From contig CM032228.1 of NCBI GenBank assembly GCA_019009955.1, positions 3,617,501-3,681,500 on the forward strand: 64,000 nt of DNA, in the 5' to 3' direction. Positions 34,216 through 45,420 of this stretch are shown here, piece by piece. How positions within the stretch are numbered: position 1 is the first letter of the stretch; each line of letters begins with the position of its first letter. Made by a program: the position numbers and the translations under genes. The notes under the pieces were generated by a model, which worked only from the letters and a program-made list of their open reading frames with translations, was not told the origin of the DNA and did not search any database. This stretch comes from Riptortus pedestris. Lineage: Eukaryota > Arthropoda > Insecta > Hemiptera > Alydidae.

Positions 34216-34611
34216 AAAAAAAATACTCATCGTTTTGGGATGAGCGTGTGATTCAACAAGTGGGAAATCTGTTTAGCTCAGTCAGGACTTGCGAGGAAGC
34301 ATCCAATTTATCAGAGCTAAGTCGAATCGGGACCAGTTATACAGAGGTAAATAAAGATTTAATTCAGGGGATCGGTTCTCGGACAAATGGTTAAATGTGC
34401 AAAAGGTGTTTGTACAGTTGGTAGAGCTGTTCGCGTCAAGAGTCATGGCTAGCTGGTGCACTCTAACGGCGGTGATGTAATTGAGTGCGACCAGATGTAC
34501 AGGTTTCATTACGCATATTAACGACAGATCAATATCAGGCCTGGGGCAGGCGCACTTAACACCTCCAATAACTCATATCATAGGCTCAATTTGAATTCTT
34601 ATCATCTCGCC

Positions 34612-34740
34612 GGCTGGAGGTTAGCAGTCAGTGTTGGCTTTAATCTGACATGGCAAACATAGAGTGGCGAGTTCGATTCCCTCCTGGCCAATGTAAATTT
34701 ATTTAGTAACGGAATTCACTAAATAAAATCGTGGACATTA
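34612..34740 (+). repeat. tRNA-derived SINE, 3' truncated
   Basis: GGAGGTTAGCAGTCAG (box A region), AGAGTGGCGAGTTCGATTCC (box B), then TTTATTTAGTAACGGAATTC and CTAAATAAAATC. It matches the first 130 bp of the SINE at 62660. Confidence 0.65.
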
Positions 34741-34892
34741 ATTAATAACGTAATAAAAATATAACATCACATGATATGATACAATTAAAATATTAACCAT
34801 ATTAAGCTAGTGTACTCGGTCGGTAATTTCAATAAAATACAAAAATGTATAATATTTACAAATATATGGCAATCGTTCATTTGTAGTTTTGT

Positions 34893-34970
34893 TAATTATT
34901 AAGGTCCATTTTGTGCTTCTAAGGCTAATTGGGACGGGCATTCTACAGTTATCAGCCGATCTGGGACAAA
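34893..34970 (-). repeat. tRNA-derived SINE, 3' fragment
   Basis: On the minus strand: CTGTAGAATGCCCGTCCCAA, TTAGCCTTAGAAGCACAAAA, TGGACCTTAATAATTA. This is the SINE's 3' body and tail. Confidence 0.55.
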
Positions 34971-35063
34971 TCAATTATTTCATTAAACAAATACGTTTAT
35001 TTATTAATATTAGAGAAGCCGCAACTAGGCCATTTGGCTCAAAGTTTAACAATAATAAATAAA

Positions 35064-35493
35064 AAAAGTCCGTCACGCAGGGGCTGCGTAAACTAAGTAG
35101 ATTTCCCACGTGAAGGTTTACAATAGAGAAATTTCACGAGATCCAAGCAATCAAGAAAACGGCCGAACGAGCTTTTGGCGGGAAAGTCACTCTCGTCAGT
35201 TAGCCGTTAATTTAATAAAAATGCAAATATCTCAGTTAATATTCAAGATAGAGAATAAATGTATATAACAATATTTATAGTAAATATAGTTTGCAATAAG
35301 ATTGATTCTGTTCAATTTTTCGATCCGACGTATAGTAACGGAGATATTTCGAATTTTCCTCCCCTCTAAACCTCCCCTCCCACTGGTCCGATTTCAGCCG
35401 TTAACGAACTTGATCTTTCTTTTTACATAAAACGACTGAATATCGAGTTTGGTAACGATTAAACAAAAATTGCGACCGCTAGAGAGGTAACAG

Positions 35494-35562
<69 letters not shown>

Positions 35563-35691
35563 CAGTTTTGAACGGACCTCATTTTCGTCATCTACTAGGT
35601 AGGATCGATGGACATTTGAAGAAAAATTTCGAAAATTCCGTCATGAGTACGACCTCAATAGCTGATTTCCCTTAAGGGAAATCTGCTAAAA
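35064..35691 (-). mobile_element. Family A copy, short subtype, full length
   Basis: Minus-strand copy with AAAAAAAGTCCGTCACGCAG at its right end, CTTTTGGCGGGAAAGTCACT, a (TA)n core of about 60 bp, and the left hairpin (GCTGATTTCCC, TTAA, GGGAAATC) followed by TGCTAAAA. A well preserved reference copy. Confidence 0.8.
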
Positions 35692-35829
35692 GCTGCCAAA
35701 ATGAAATTGTACTTTGCACTGATTCATTAAGCTCACTACATACACTCAACAACATTTACTCGACAAATCCTTTGGCTATCTCAATTTCGCTGACTAAATT
35801 CTAGTAACACAGATATTAGTATTTTACTG

Positions 35830-36308
35830 TTACATACAGACCCGACATACAGACATTAAGGAAAGTACAGACATCGACAGATTAGCAACATGTTCTATAG
35901 ATATACCAGACATTGACATAAACTATACAGACCACCAACACGTATTAGCCGAATGCACTAAGGCACTACAGGGATAACACAAACGACAATAAACTAAGAC
36001 AAATAAAACAAACAGTTAAGACACGGCCATCAAGCAAGAGGAGCACACGAAGAGAGGAAGTTGTGCTGAGCAGACTACGCATTGGCCATTCTTTGCTGAC
36101 CCACGGACACTTAATGACAAACAAGGACACACCGACTTGTAGACATTGCAACGAAACTGTAACTGTAAATCACATATTGACTGACTGTCGACCAAGAGAC
36201 AATTTAGACATTCCACATGACTTACAGGAACTTTTGACCGATAACAGTAATTACCTAGACTCAATCATTAAACATCTAAAAGACATTAATATATACAACA
36301 CACTATAA
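35830..36308 (+). pseudogene. Non-LTR retrotransposon, C-terminal ORF2 fragment
   Basis: An open frame from 36063 gives VLSRLRIGHSLLTHGHLM, then CRHCNETVTVNHILTDCR and a tail to the stop at 36306. The RLRIGH-LTH pattern with a C-x2-C...H-x4-C finger is the conserved C-terminus of I/Jockey-type LINE ORF2 proteins. Upstream in the same frame KLRQIKQTVKT and SSKRSTRREE can be read, and further upstream frames are broken. The finger is thought to bind RNA/DNA during target-primed reverse transcription. 5'-truncated and dead. Confidence 0.7.
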
Positions 36309-36393
36309 TCTACAATTTCTACACACTACTCTTCACTTATTTCTTACATTAGGAAGCTCTATACACTTTAATTGTATTCATTCTTTTTTTTTT

Positions 36394-36592
36394 AAGCAGA
36401 TTTCCCTTAAGGGAAATCAACTATTGAGATCGTACTCATGACGCGAGTTTCGAAAAATTTCTTCAAATGTCCATCGATCCTACCCAGGAGATGACGAAAA
36501 TGAGGTCCGTTCAAAACTATATATATATAAAACGATTAAATATCGAGTTTGTTAACGATATAAAAAAAATGACGACCGCTAGAGCGCTAACA

Positions 36593-36633
<41 letters not shown>

Positions 36634-37127
36634 TTGAACTGACCTCATTTTCGTCGTTCGATGGACATTCGAAGAAATTTGTTGAAACTGGCGTCGTCAT
36701 TCGTAAACCTTAACAGGTGATTTCCTCTACAGAATTTAGTAAATAATAAGAAACATTCACTTTAGACTTAAGAAAATTTGTCTGTTACACTCTAGCGGTC
36801 GCAACTTTTGTTTAATCGTCACCAAACTCGGTATGTTTAATCGTTTTATGTAAAAAGTAAGATCAAGTTCGTTAACGGCTGAAATCGGACCAGTGGGAGG
36901 GGGGGGGGTTTATTTAGAGGGGGATTTTCGAAAATTCGAAATATCTCCGTTACTATATGTCGGATCGAAAAATTGTATAGAATCAATCATATTGCAAATT
37001 TAATTTACTATAAATATTGTTATATACATTTATTCTCTATCTTGCATATTAACCGAGATATTTGTAATTTTATGAAATCATATAATTTACTATTTTTCTG
37101 GTTACCCCCCCTGCGTGCGGGGCTTTC
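36394..37127 (+). mobile_element. Family A copy, rearranged
   Basis: The left hairpin and GAGGTCCGTTCAAAAC to about 36515 are followed by an inverted piece (CGATTAAATATCGAGTTTG, (TA)n, TTTTGAACTGACCTCATTTT) to about 36720 and a foreign 45-bp strip (AATTTAGTAAATAATAAG...). Then a forward right part from 36778 (CTCTAGCGGTCGC) runs to a decayed end (CCTGCGTGCGGGG). Its 36.54-36.78 kb part recurs inverted at 42.30-42.61 kb. Confidence 0.55.
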
Positions 37128-37307
37128 TGATTCAGAAGGCCATTTTACATAATAATCAGTAGGAATGGTGACGGAGCTTGATAAAAATTTTGTTTTTTCA
37201 GACCTTTAATATGTGAGATAAGTAGGTCTTGGGCTTTACTGAAAACTTAGAATTGGAATCTTTATTAATATAAGAGTCTGAAAGAAAATACCAAGAAACA
37301 CCATAAT

Positions 37308-37744
37308 AAAAAAGTCCGTCACGCAGGGGCTGCGTAAACTAAGCAGATTTCCCACGTGAAGATATACAATAGAGAAATCTCCATATGAGAGCTGAACAGT
37401 TACGGCAAAGGGCCGAACTAGTTCTTGGCGGGAAAGTTTCATCCGTTAACGGCCAACAATTAATAAAGATGCCAATATCTTGGTTAATATTCAACATAGA
37501 GAATAAATGTATAGAGCAATATTTATAGAAAATTTAATTTACAATACGATTGGTTCTATACAATGTTTTGATCCGACGTATGGTAACGGAGATATTTCGA
37601 ATTTTCGAAAATCCCCCCTCCCTCTGGTCCGATTTCAGCCATTAACGAACTTGATCTGTCTTTTTACATAAAACGGTTAAATATCGAGTTTCGTAACGAT
37701 CAAACGAAAATTGCGACTACTAGAGCGTTAGCAGAAAAATATCT

Positions 37745-37802
<58 letters not shown>

Positions 37803-37925
37803 TTGAATGGACCTCATTTTCGCCATCTACTAGGTAGGATCGATGGACATTTGAAGAAATGTTTCGAAAATTCCATCATGAGTACGACCTCAATAGCTGA
37901 TTTCCCTCAAGGGAAATCTGCTAAA
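37308..37925 (-). mobile_element. Family A copy, short subtype, full length
   Basis: AAAAAAGTCCGTCACGCAGG right end, GGCGGGAAAGTTTC, (TA)n of about 55 bp, and a left hairpin with TCAA loop (CCCTCAAGGG) ending TGCTAAAA at 37925. Confidence 0.8.
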
Positions 37926-38223
37926 ATATTACGATTACAATATGATTGCTTACGTAAAATATTAACAGCCATCTAAAGATAACGGGCACATTTGGAGATT
38001 ATGGATTGCCCCCTAATCATCATCTCCTCCACCTTGGCCGATACCAGCTGCTAAAGAACAGTCTGGCTTATATTGGGTTTCTACTAAGGGAGAAATAGAG
38101 AATAGAAGGTGAGTCAACGTCACCATCATTGATAAGGCCCAGGCATTCATGTGTCCTAACGCTCGTTCCACATTTCAACGCCAACATGTAAACCTCATGC
38201 GTCTTTTAGCAGATTTCCCTTAA

Positions 38224-39903
38224 CCCTTAATCAGACAAAAGTGAATTGGGATGATAAATTTTGTTTTCCTTGTTTTTTTTGCCTTAAAATGGGCTCATAC
38301 ATCACAGTGGATACTAATTTAATATTCCTTCTTTTTTTTTTCATAATTTTCCTGGAAATTCCAGGGATGTATGATAGTTCATACATTGTCCGGTTTCAGG
38401 GCTTTTTACTAATCTCAGGAAATTCCAGGAATGTATGATAGCTCATACATTATTTGGTTCCCGGGCAAGTACTAAATACTTTAATTGGGCAAATTTAATG
38501 AATAATGTTTAGGAGGTATTGCTTTATTTTCTAAATTAAAAGAAGAATAAAACTGGCTTATACATAAAAGATAAAATAGTAATGTATAATTACTTATTTT
38601 TTAAAAAGGAACATTTTGAACACTAAATTTTCACTTGAACGCTAACAATTATTCAAATACAATAATATAACTTATTATTCTTATAAAATTATTAAATATA
38701 ACTTATTATTCTAATACAATAATATAAAAATTCGAAACACACTACAATTTTTTAAATTTAAAACTAAATTACCAAAACACCACAGAATTATTAGATAGCA
38801 AAGGAAAAACTGAATACATAGTATCTTCTCTCTCTTGAACAAGGTGAAATAAAGGAAGATAATGAGTAGGAATACGATACTAACCATGAATCCCATTCAA
38901 ATAAATTCAACAAGTGATCACGAATGGAATTCTTTGAAACAATTTCTTTGTCGCGTGAAACACAATCTAACGCAACATTTGTCACAGGAGACTATAGTTT
39001 GTCCTTTTTGACAGTTACGACAGCGACTACTGATAGTACTGTCAATAAAAACAGGCAAATGAGCGATGTCATCTTTTCTTACTGTCTCTGGAACCATCTG
39101 CATTGGTGTTGATCTTTGTTTTTTCGCTTGAGAGTTCCTGTTGATCTTTTTTCGTTTGTACTGTAACAGGGAGGCAGCCAATTGGGTTCGAAACTCTTTC
39201 AGAGTCAAATTATCTTTGGTTTTGTTGAATTTCCGTCTATATAACAGCCAGTTTTCAATTTCAAAAGGCACGTTTTCAGGGAATGGCAAGTTTTCATCGA
39301 ATGTCATGGAGCAACTTGTCACATGACCTTCCTCATCATCAGATAATGCAGGATCTTTTGGCACTAGGGAGAGAATGTAGGCACCCCTTGATGTAAACAT
39401 TCTGCATTCATGGGATAAAAATATGAATAATTAAAACTAACTTAGTAATAAACTAGGTCCACCATGTTGGACAATGTATGATAGATCATACAACTATCAA
39501 AAACAGTGGACCAGACAGTGTATGATTAGACATACATACTATTTACAGTTTATATCAAATTAGCTAAAGAAAATCAGGCTTCGGAAGTACTTGAAAATGA
39601 ACAAGTAATCTTCAAAGAATATGCTAAATAAAAGGTGGAAGTAAAAATCTTAATAAAATCAGTAAAAACAAGGGTAAACTTAGGTGCTCTGAGTAGTTGT
39701 GCCATGTTGTTCTCTTGGGCACTGAAGGCATGCAATTTTACTGTAAATGTGAACCAACCATTCTCACAAAAATTCCTTTTAAATCAACCAACAACAATTT
39801 CTAGGATTGAAAAAATTCTTTTTGAGCCGCTCCAAGGATTATGTTTAAAAAAAAAAACATAATAAAATCATGTATGTTGTGTCATACATTGTCTGATTAA
39901 GGG
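38224..39903 (-). mobile_element. piggyBac-type DNA transposon, internally deleted
   Basis: Terminal inverted repeats CCCTTAATCAGACAA (38224) and TTGTCTGATTAAGGG (ending 39903) are flanked on both sides by TTAA (38220-38223 and 39904-39907), the diagnostic piggyBac target site. A subterminal GTATGAT...TCATACATTG motif repeats inside both ends. It encodes only the C-terminal part of a transposase on the minus strand, so at 1.68 kb it is non-autonomous. Confidence 0.9.
38918..39400 (-). pseudogene. piggyBac transposase, C-terminal fragment
   Basis: 160 codons. The N-terminal half has NLPFPENVPFEIENWLLYRR and LTLKEFRTQLAASLL, matching the region that follows the DDD catalytic core. The end carries a Cys-rich finger (RCRNCQKGQTIVSCDKCC, then LCFTRQRNCFKEFH), the piggyBac C-terminal cross-brace zinc domain that binds the element ends. 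The catalytic aspartates and dimerisation region are absent, so it cannot transpose itself. The Met at 39400 is just the first in the frame. Confidence 0.75.
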
Positions 39904-40013
39904 TTAAGGTAAATCAGCTATTGAGGTTGTACTCATGACGGAATTTTTGAAATTTTTCTTCAAATGTCCATCGATCCTAACTAGTAGATGACGAAAATGA
40001 GGTCCGTTCAAAA

Positions 40014-40071
<58 letters not shown>

Positions 40072-40548
40072 CTGTTACCGCTCTAGCGGTCGCAATTTTT
40101 GTTTGATCGTTTCCAAACTCGATATTTAGTCGATTTATGTAAAAAGAAAGATCAAGTTCGTTAATCACTGAAATCGGACCAGTGGGAGGGGGGGGGGTTT
40201 AGAGGGGAGGATTTTCTAAAATTGGAAATATTTCCGTTACTATACGTCGGATCGAAAAATTGTATAAGAATCAATCTTATTGTAAATTTAATTTACTATA
40301 AATATTCTTTTATACATTTATTCTCTATCTTGAATATTAACCGAGATATTTGCAATTTTATGAAATCGGGGCGGATAACGGATGAGAGTGAGTTTCTCGC
40401 CAAAAGCTAGGTTAGTCGTTTTCATAACTCTTCGGCTCTCGTGAAATTTCTCTATTGTAAAACCACGTGGGAAATCTGCTTAGTTTACGCATCCCCTGCG
40501 TGACGGACTTTTTACGCATGACCTTCCAGAAATGCGGGTTAGTATTTT

Positions 40549-40605
40549 TAGCAGATTTCCCTTAAGGGAAATCAGCTATTGAGGTCGTACTCATGACGCG
40601 ATTAT
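40549..40605 (+). mobile_element. Family A left-end fragment
   Basis: AGCAGATTTCCC hairpin plus CAATAGC-equivalent and ACTCATGACGCGATT, then unrelated sequence. Only 57 bp of the left end survives. Confidence 0.65.
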
Positions 40606-40637
40606 CATCAACTATCAACCCATGTATAGATAAATAA

Positions 40638-40700
<63 letters not shown>
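40638..40700 (+). repeat. (CA)n(TA)n microsatellite
   Basis: About 32 bases of CA followed by about 30 bases of TA. Confidence 0.9.
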
Positions 40701-40706
<6 letters not shown>

Positions 40707-41015
40707 CCGTAAGTAGGAAAGCGAGTAACCGAAGCCCCACCAACCGAAACAAGTCAATCGGTGTATAACCGTGCAAAGTTAAGTTTCGAAATCGGACTTT
40801 CAGTGATGATAAGTTTGGGCTACTTCGTTTCGATCTTTCGCATCTCTTCAGCTAGGCGTGGTGAGCTTCACGCTTCAAGCTTTAGCCTAGAACAAAGTTG
40901 AAATTCTAGCTCAACAAAGTTTTAGTTCAACGGAAAGTTTAAGACTGTGTGGCAAACAGTTCGTATGATAAATGGAAGAAAGTCCAAAACATCGTGTGAA
41001 CTAAACGTCGTGTAG

Positions 41016-41072
<57 letters not shown>

Positions 41073-41525
41073 CGAGCACAGAATACGGTTCATTTTTAAT
41101 GTGCAAAGGCACGTGGAGGTGCGGAACTTTTTTGATCAGCTGGGTTGGGACAGGAAGAGGGAAAGGCGCGCCGTTGCTACTCGTCACATGCAAGATAATG
41201 AAGTATCGCCTGCTATCATATATTAACCAAGTAGTCACTTTCACAACAGAGCAACAGGACATTCAAAATACACTTACTTTGCATTCCGAACCACAGTATC
41301 CAATAAGTCCTATACAATATCTGCCTCCAGGATGTTTAGCAAGTCTGGATCACACATCGACTTGAGCAAGACCGTACAACTATTAAAAGTGCCATACATG
41401 GGATACAAACTCAAATGCATTTCAAAGTTATGTAAGTGGAATTATACGACGAGTGAATTTATTTAGATTATGTTGCTTTTATATTTGTTTTTAGTTACAC
41501 TAAATTATTTTACTTATTTTTTAGC
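40701..41525. other. No gene seen; (TA)n at about 41021-41070
   Basis: Unique sequence with moderate CpG content around 40700-41000 and a 50-bp TA tract. Short frames cross the TA tract and have no domain. Confidence 0.4.
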
Positions 41526-41529
41526 CTTG

Positions 41530-41624
41530 ACGCTCTCTCTCTCCCTCTCTCCCTCTCTCCCTCTCTCCCTCTCTCTCTCTCTCCCTCTCTCCCTCTCTCC
41601 CTCTCTCCCTCTCTCCCTCTCTCC

Positions 41625-41672
<48 letters not shown>

Positions 41673-41744
41673 ATCTATCTCTCTCTCCCTCTCTCTCTCC
41701 CTCTCTCTCTCCCTCTCTCTCTCCCTCTCTCTCTCCCTCTCCCT

Positions 41745-41816
<72 letters not shown>
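41530..41816 (+). repeat. (CT)n/(CCCTCT)n microsatellite
   Basis: Nearly 290 bp of CT with interspersed CCCTCT blocks, ending in (CA)n. It explains the Leu-Ser frame at 41470-41862. Polypyrimidine mirror repeats like this can form triplex DNA. Confidence 0.9.
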
Positions 41817-41817
<1 letters not shown>

Positions 41818-42029
41818 GCCAGTCATGAAAGGACTAGTATGTTACCATCTTTGCAGTCTTGAGGCGACAGGCAGGGGCTGTAGATGAACTTCCTTTCAAT
41901 GACTCCATTCACCGTCCTCTGGACACAGACCATGACCCAAATATTAATACAGGTCTCACTGCAGCTCTGCCCCTCGGCGTAGACCACCAAACCTGCAGGC
42001 ACACGGCGCATTTATTACAAGGCCTATTA

Positions 42030-42221
42030 AATTGTTCTCAATTACTAATCACTTTATGGTTCTGAGGTTAATTGGGGCGGGTTAACAACAGTCACGGCTC
42101 ATCTAATAAGTTCGTCACTACATAAATTCTTACTGTCCATGTGAGAATCGAATTCACGACTGAAGATTTGCCGAGTGAGATTTAGACTACCGCCTTAACT
42201 CACATGGCTATCCTGAGCCCC
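42030..42221 (-). repeat. tRNA-derived SINE, full-length but diverged
   Basis: On the minus strand: GGGGCTCAGGATAGCCATGT, GAGTTAAGGCGG (box A), TCGTGAATTCGATTCTCAC (box B), then TAGTGACGAACTTATTAG, AACCCGCCCCAATTAACC, TCAGAACCATAAAG and an AT tail. Confidence 0.7.
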
Positions 42222-42344
42222 AATATTAAATTGTAATACGATGTGTTCCATTACCATTTTACTTCTATTGTGCCCCTAATAATAGTATCCATCACTAAAA
42301 ATTTTCATAAGTCTAAAGTGAATGTTTCTTATTATTTACTAAAT

Positions 42345-42445
42345 TCTTTAGGGGAAATCAGCTGTTGAGGTTTTACGAATGACGACGCCACTTTTGACAA
42401 ATTTATTCGCATGTCCATCGAACGACGATAATGAGTTCAGTTCGA

Positions 42446-42510
<65 letters not shown>

Positions 42511-42569
42511 TGATAGCGCACTAACGGTCGTCATTTTTTTTATATCGTTACCAAACTCGATATTTAATC

Positions 42570-42610
<41 letters not shown>

Positions 42611-42715
42611 GAACGGACCTCATTTTCGTCATCTCCTTGGTAGGATCGATGGACATTTGAAGACATTTGTCGAAACTCGTGTCAGAGGGAAATCTGTGTT
42701 AAGGGGTTTCTAATA
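42345..42715. mobile_element. Family A fold-back derivative
   Basis: GGGGAAATCAGCTGTTGAGG, then a diverged left end (CATGTCCATCGAACGACG), two (TA)n tracts around a TCTGATAGCGCACTAACGG core, and a reversed left end (TTTTGAACGGACCTCATTTT, TAGGATCGATGG, AGGGAAATCTG). No right-end stem-loop. Its first part with 45 bp of flank is an inverted copy of 36.54-36.78 kb. Confidence 0.55.
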
Positions 42716-42719
42716 GGTT

Positions 42720-43884
42720 GGGACAGCACGTTTGCTGTTCTGAATTCCGTTTCAATGTATTGTTTTGCCTCCATCTATCGGAAAGTAAGATGAACATTTT
42801 TAGTATTATTTATTAGATGTTTATTAGTTTTTACGTTTTCGTTGTAATAATTAATTTTATTCTCTTGAGGTTTTGTGGTACATTTCAAATATTCAGCGGG
42901 ATGGAGGAGAAGGCATTGAACGTAATTTTAAATGTGTGTTTTGTGGAAAGTCTTTCCCATGAAACTTTAATTTGAAAAAACTTGAACCATTTATAGAAGG
43001 AAACACTTTCAAAGAATTTATTGTTTTCAGTCGTAAGGAATTCTTTTATTACAGAACGTTTTGTAAATAGTTCTGTTTATTTTATATACTTATTAACTAT
43101 GATAACCGACATTTTATTCACATAGAATGTAACTTTATATAACAAGCTTTTAAAAATTAATTTCGCATCAAATACCGAACTTTTATTATTTTAAAACTGA
43201 TTTTTATTCGTATAGCTTAAGTTTTTAAAATTTCATCTGTATTGAAATGCTGAAGTTTTTATAAAGTTGTGCCTGTATTTAACATAAAATCTTCAAAATG
43301 TCCCTCTTGCTTCCCGATATTTGTTCCTCGTGCTGTCCCCAACCACTCCTGTTTCTAGGACACCCTCTAAATCCACAAAAACCGATCGGATCGCCCTCAA
43401 AATTCGGAAATAAATAAAAACCAAAGTACATGAAAAATATTTATTAAAATTACTACCAATTTGCAATCTATTTCTGAATTACGTGAAAAATAGTGCTAAA
43501 AACGTTGAAAATTAAAAAAAAATGTTGTCCAATTAATTTATTCATCACAATCACTTTCATTTATTTTTTTTAGATAATGTATCGTTGAATCAATCTGGTA
43601 GAAGGAAATACCTCTTAATACTAAAGGAAATACTCTCGAAATACATCTTCTACATCTGCTGTTAATGAGACTTCAACTAACAGTTCTAGATCACTAATTG
43701 AAATAATAGAACAACTCAAAGCCCTCAACAATAATAATACAAATGCATAAATATAAAAAAAAGAATAAAAAACAATTTCAACATTCAATCAGATTAAAAT
43801 AAATTTAGATAATAAATAACAGTGTCTGAACGTGTGTAAACCTCTCGCAGCTGCAAGCAGCTTTATTTAGATGACATACTTAAA
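42720..43884. other. No gene seen
   Basis: AT-rich sequence without a convincing ORF or identified repeat. Confidence 0.45.
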
Positions 43885-43892
43885 CTCTAAGG

Positions 43893-44867
43893 CAGTGGTC
43901 TCGAACCTACCGATTTTTCGGTATTTCTACCGAAATGGACTCTGTACTACCGAAATACCGAAATGCAATGATTTTTCCACGATTTCAGAAAATACATGAA
44001 AATTTTCCTGATTTTTCTACCGATTTCACACTTTTGTGTTGGCAACCCTTTTCATTTATGTTTAATGTTACGAGGAATCACCTTACAACAAGTATGAATG
44101 AGCAGAGTTATTGCGGATTGATACAGAGTGGCGCATTCTAAGAAATTGTGATCAAATGAAAACATTTTCTGATGACGTAGAACTATTTTGGGATGAAGTA
44201 AGTTTGCTAAAGCGTGGCGATGAGACTCAAATGTTTCCCTTGTTAACTACTTTTATGTTTAATATTTCATCACTCCCCCATTCATCTGCCAATGTTGAGC
44301 GCATATTTTCTCAAATTAATATTATGAAAACAAAACAGAGAAATAGCCTATCTACTGAGTCAATCACTAGCCTACTCCATTCAAAACGACTTTTCATGGA
44401 TGCTACATGTTATGACTTAGAAATTAATTTAAAAATGACTGCAGCTATGGCCAAAGAATATTTGTACGATCCGAAACATGAAAAATAATTTAATTTGTTA
44501 GATATCCGTTTTCGGTGTGCAACTTGTTTAACTTTCAAAATCTCTAAATTTCCAGTTTATTATAATAAGTGTGTTAGATGTAAGTTAGTAGGTAAGCGGG
44601 TTTTTACGTTATTATATTTTTATATTGTAAGTAGATTTGTATGTTAAACCTCATATTTATATGTTGTAAGTTCATTTTTATGTTATTATATTTTTATATT
44701 GAAAATTGACTTTTATGTTATTATAATATAATAATCAGTGGATTTTTTGTTAAATAAACGAATTTGATTGAAAATTGTTTTTTTGTCATATACCGAATTT
44801 AGGTACAAATGTACCGATTTTAGTTGGCAGCTCTACCGATTTGGCTCATTGCCGTTCGAGACCACTG
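43893..44867 (+). mobile_element. hAT transposon with intact ends
   Basis: Terminal inverted repeats CAGTGGTCTCGAAC (43893) and GTTCGAGACCACTG (ending 44867) are flanked by a perfect 8-bp target duplication CTCTAAGG (43885-43892, 44868-44875). Subterminal CTACCGATTT/ACCGAAAT motifs recur near both ends, probably transposase binding sites. 975 bp; it carries only the C-terminal part of a transposase. Confidence 0.9.
44111..44488 (+). pseudogene. hAT transposase, C-terminal dimerisation region
   Basis: 125 codons: MFPLLTTFMFNISSLPHSSA, NVERIFSQINIMKTKQRNSL, STESITSLLHSKRLF. This is the hAT family C-terminal dimerisation domain, where LPHS-A--ER-FS, KT--RN-L and the following LL are the hallmark positions. 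The BED finger, RNase-H-like DDE catalytic domain and N-terminus are missing, so this is a dead remnant inside a 975-bp element. It may still be mobilised in trans because the ends are intact. Confidence 0.8.
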
Positions 44868-44875
44868 CTCTAAGG

Positions 44876-45420
44876 ACATACATTAGTTTGCCTGGTATCA
44901 CCAGCTGCCGGGTAACCCACCATCAATGTTCCATCACACCACATCAACATTACCACCACCCTTATAATGGAACTATAGTTCAGTAGAAGGAAAACTATCA
45001 CTTTTTACCTCCGGTAGGTTGCACTGCCTTACTGCCACCTGAATTGTGAAGCTGGATCTCAGATTAAAAAAAAAGGACATACATTAGTTAATATATACAT
45101 AATACATTGGTTAATAGACTATTAACATTTCCATTAACCTCGCCCTTTGCGACCGGAGACCGAGGTGGTTTCGTTGAATTGAGTTTTCGTAACTCAAATA
45201 TAAAGCGAGCTATTCACACGAAAGCCACTAAAATAAGGCGATTTTTGAAAAAAAAAACCAACAAAATACGTCCATGTATTCTTGGAACTAACACATACCA
45301 TCGCACACGACTCGATTCGTAATCTATCCGGCCACAGCCCTGCCTAATCTCCCGACCGTCGCGCGAAAAGAGCTTCAATTACACCCCAAAGAGTGGTCAA
45401 AATGACGCTTCGAACAGAAT
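44876..45420. other. No gene seen
   Basis: Unique sequence. A short frame at 45107-45322 has no recognisable domain. Confidence 0.4.

Larger units (their letters stand above)
38204..40513 (+). mobile_element. Family A copy interrupted by piggyBac
   Basis: TTTTAGCAGATTTCCC at 38204-38219, then TTAA, a piggyBac element (38224-39903), TTAA, GGTAAATCAGC, and the rest of a normal short-subtype copy: (TA)n of about 50 bp, a G run, the CCAAAAGCTAGG segment, CACGTGGGAAATCTGC, the stem-loop (CGCATCCCCTGCG) and GACGGAC plus Ts at 40513. The insertion hit the exact centre of the left palindrome. Confidence 0.85.

Noticed and set aside
41470..41862. 130-codon Leu/Ser-rich frame
   Set aside because: A translation of the (CT)n microsatellite.
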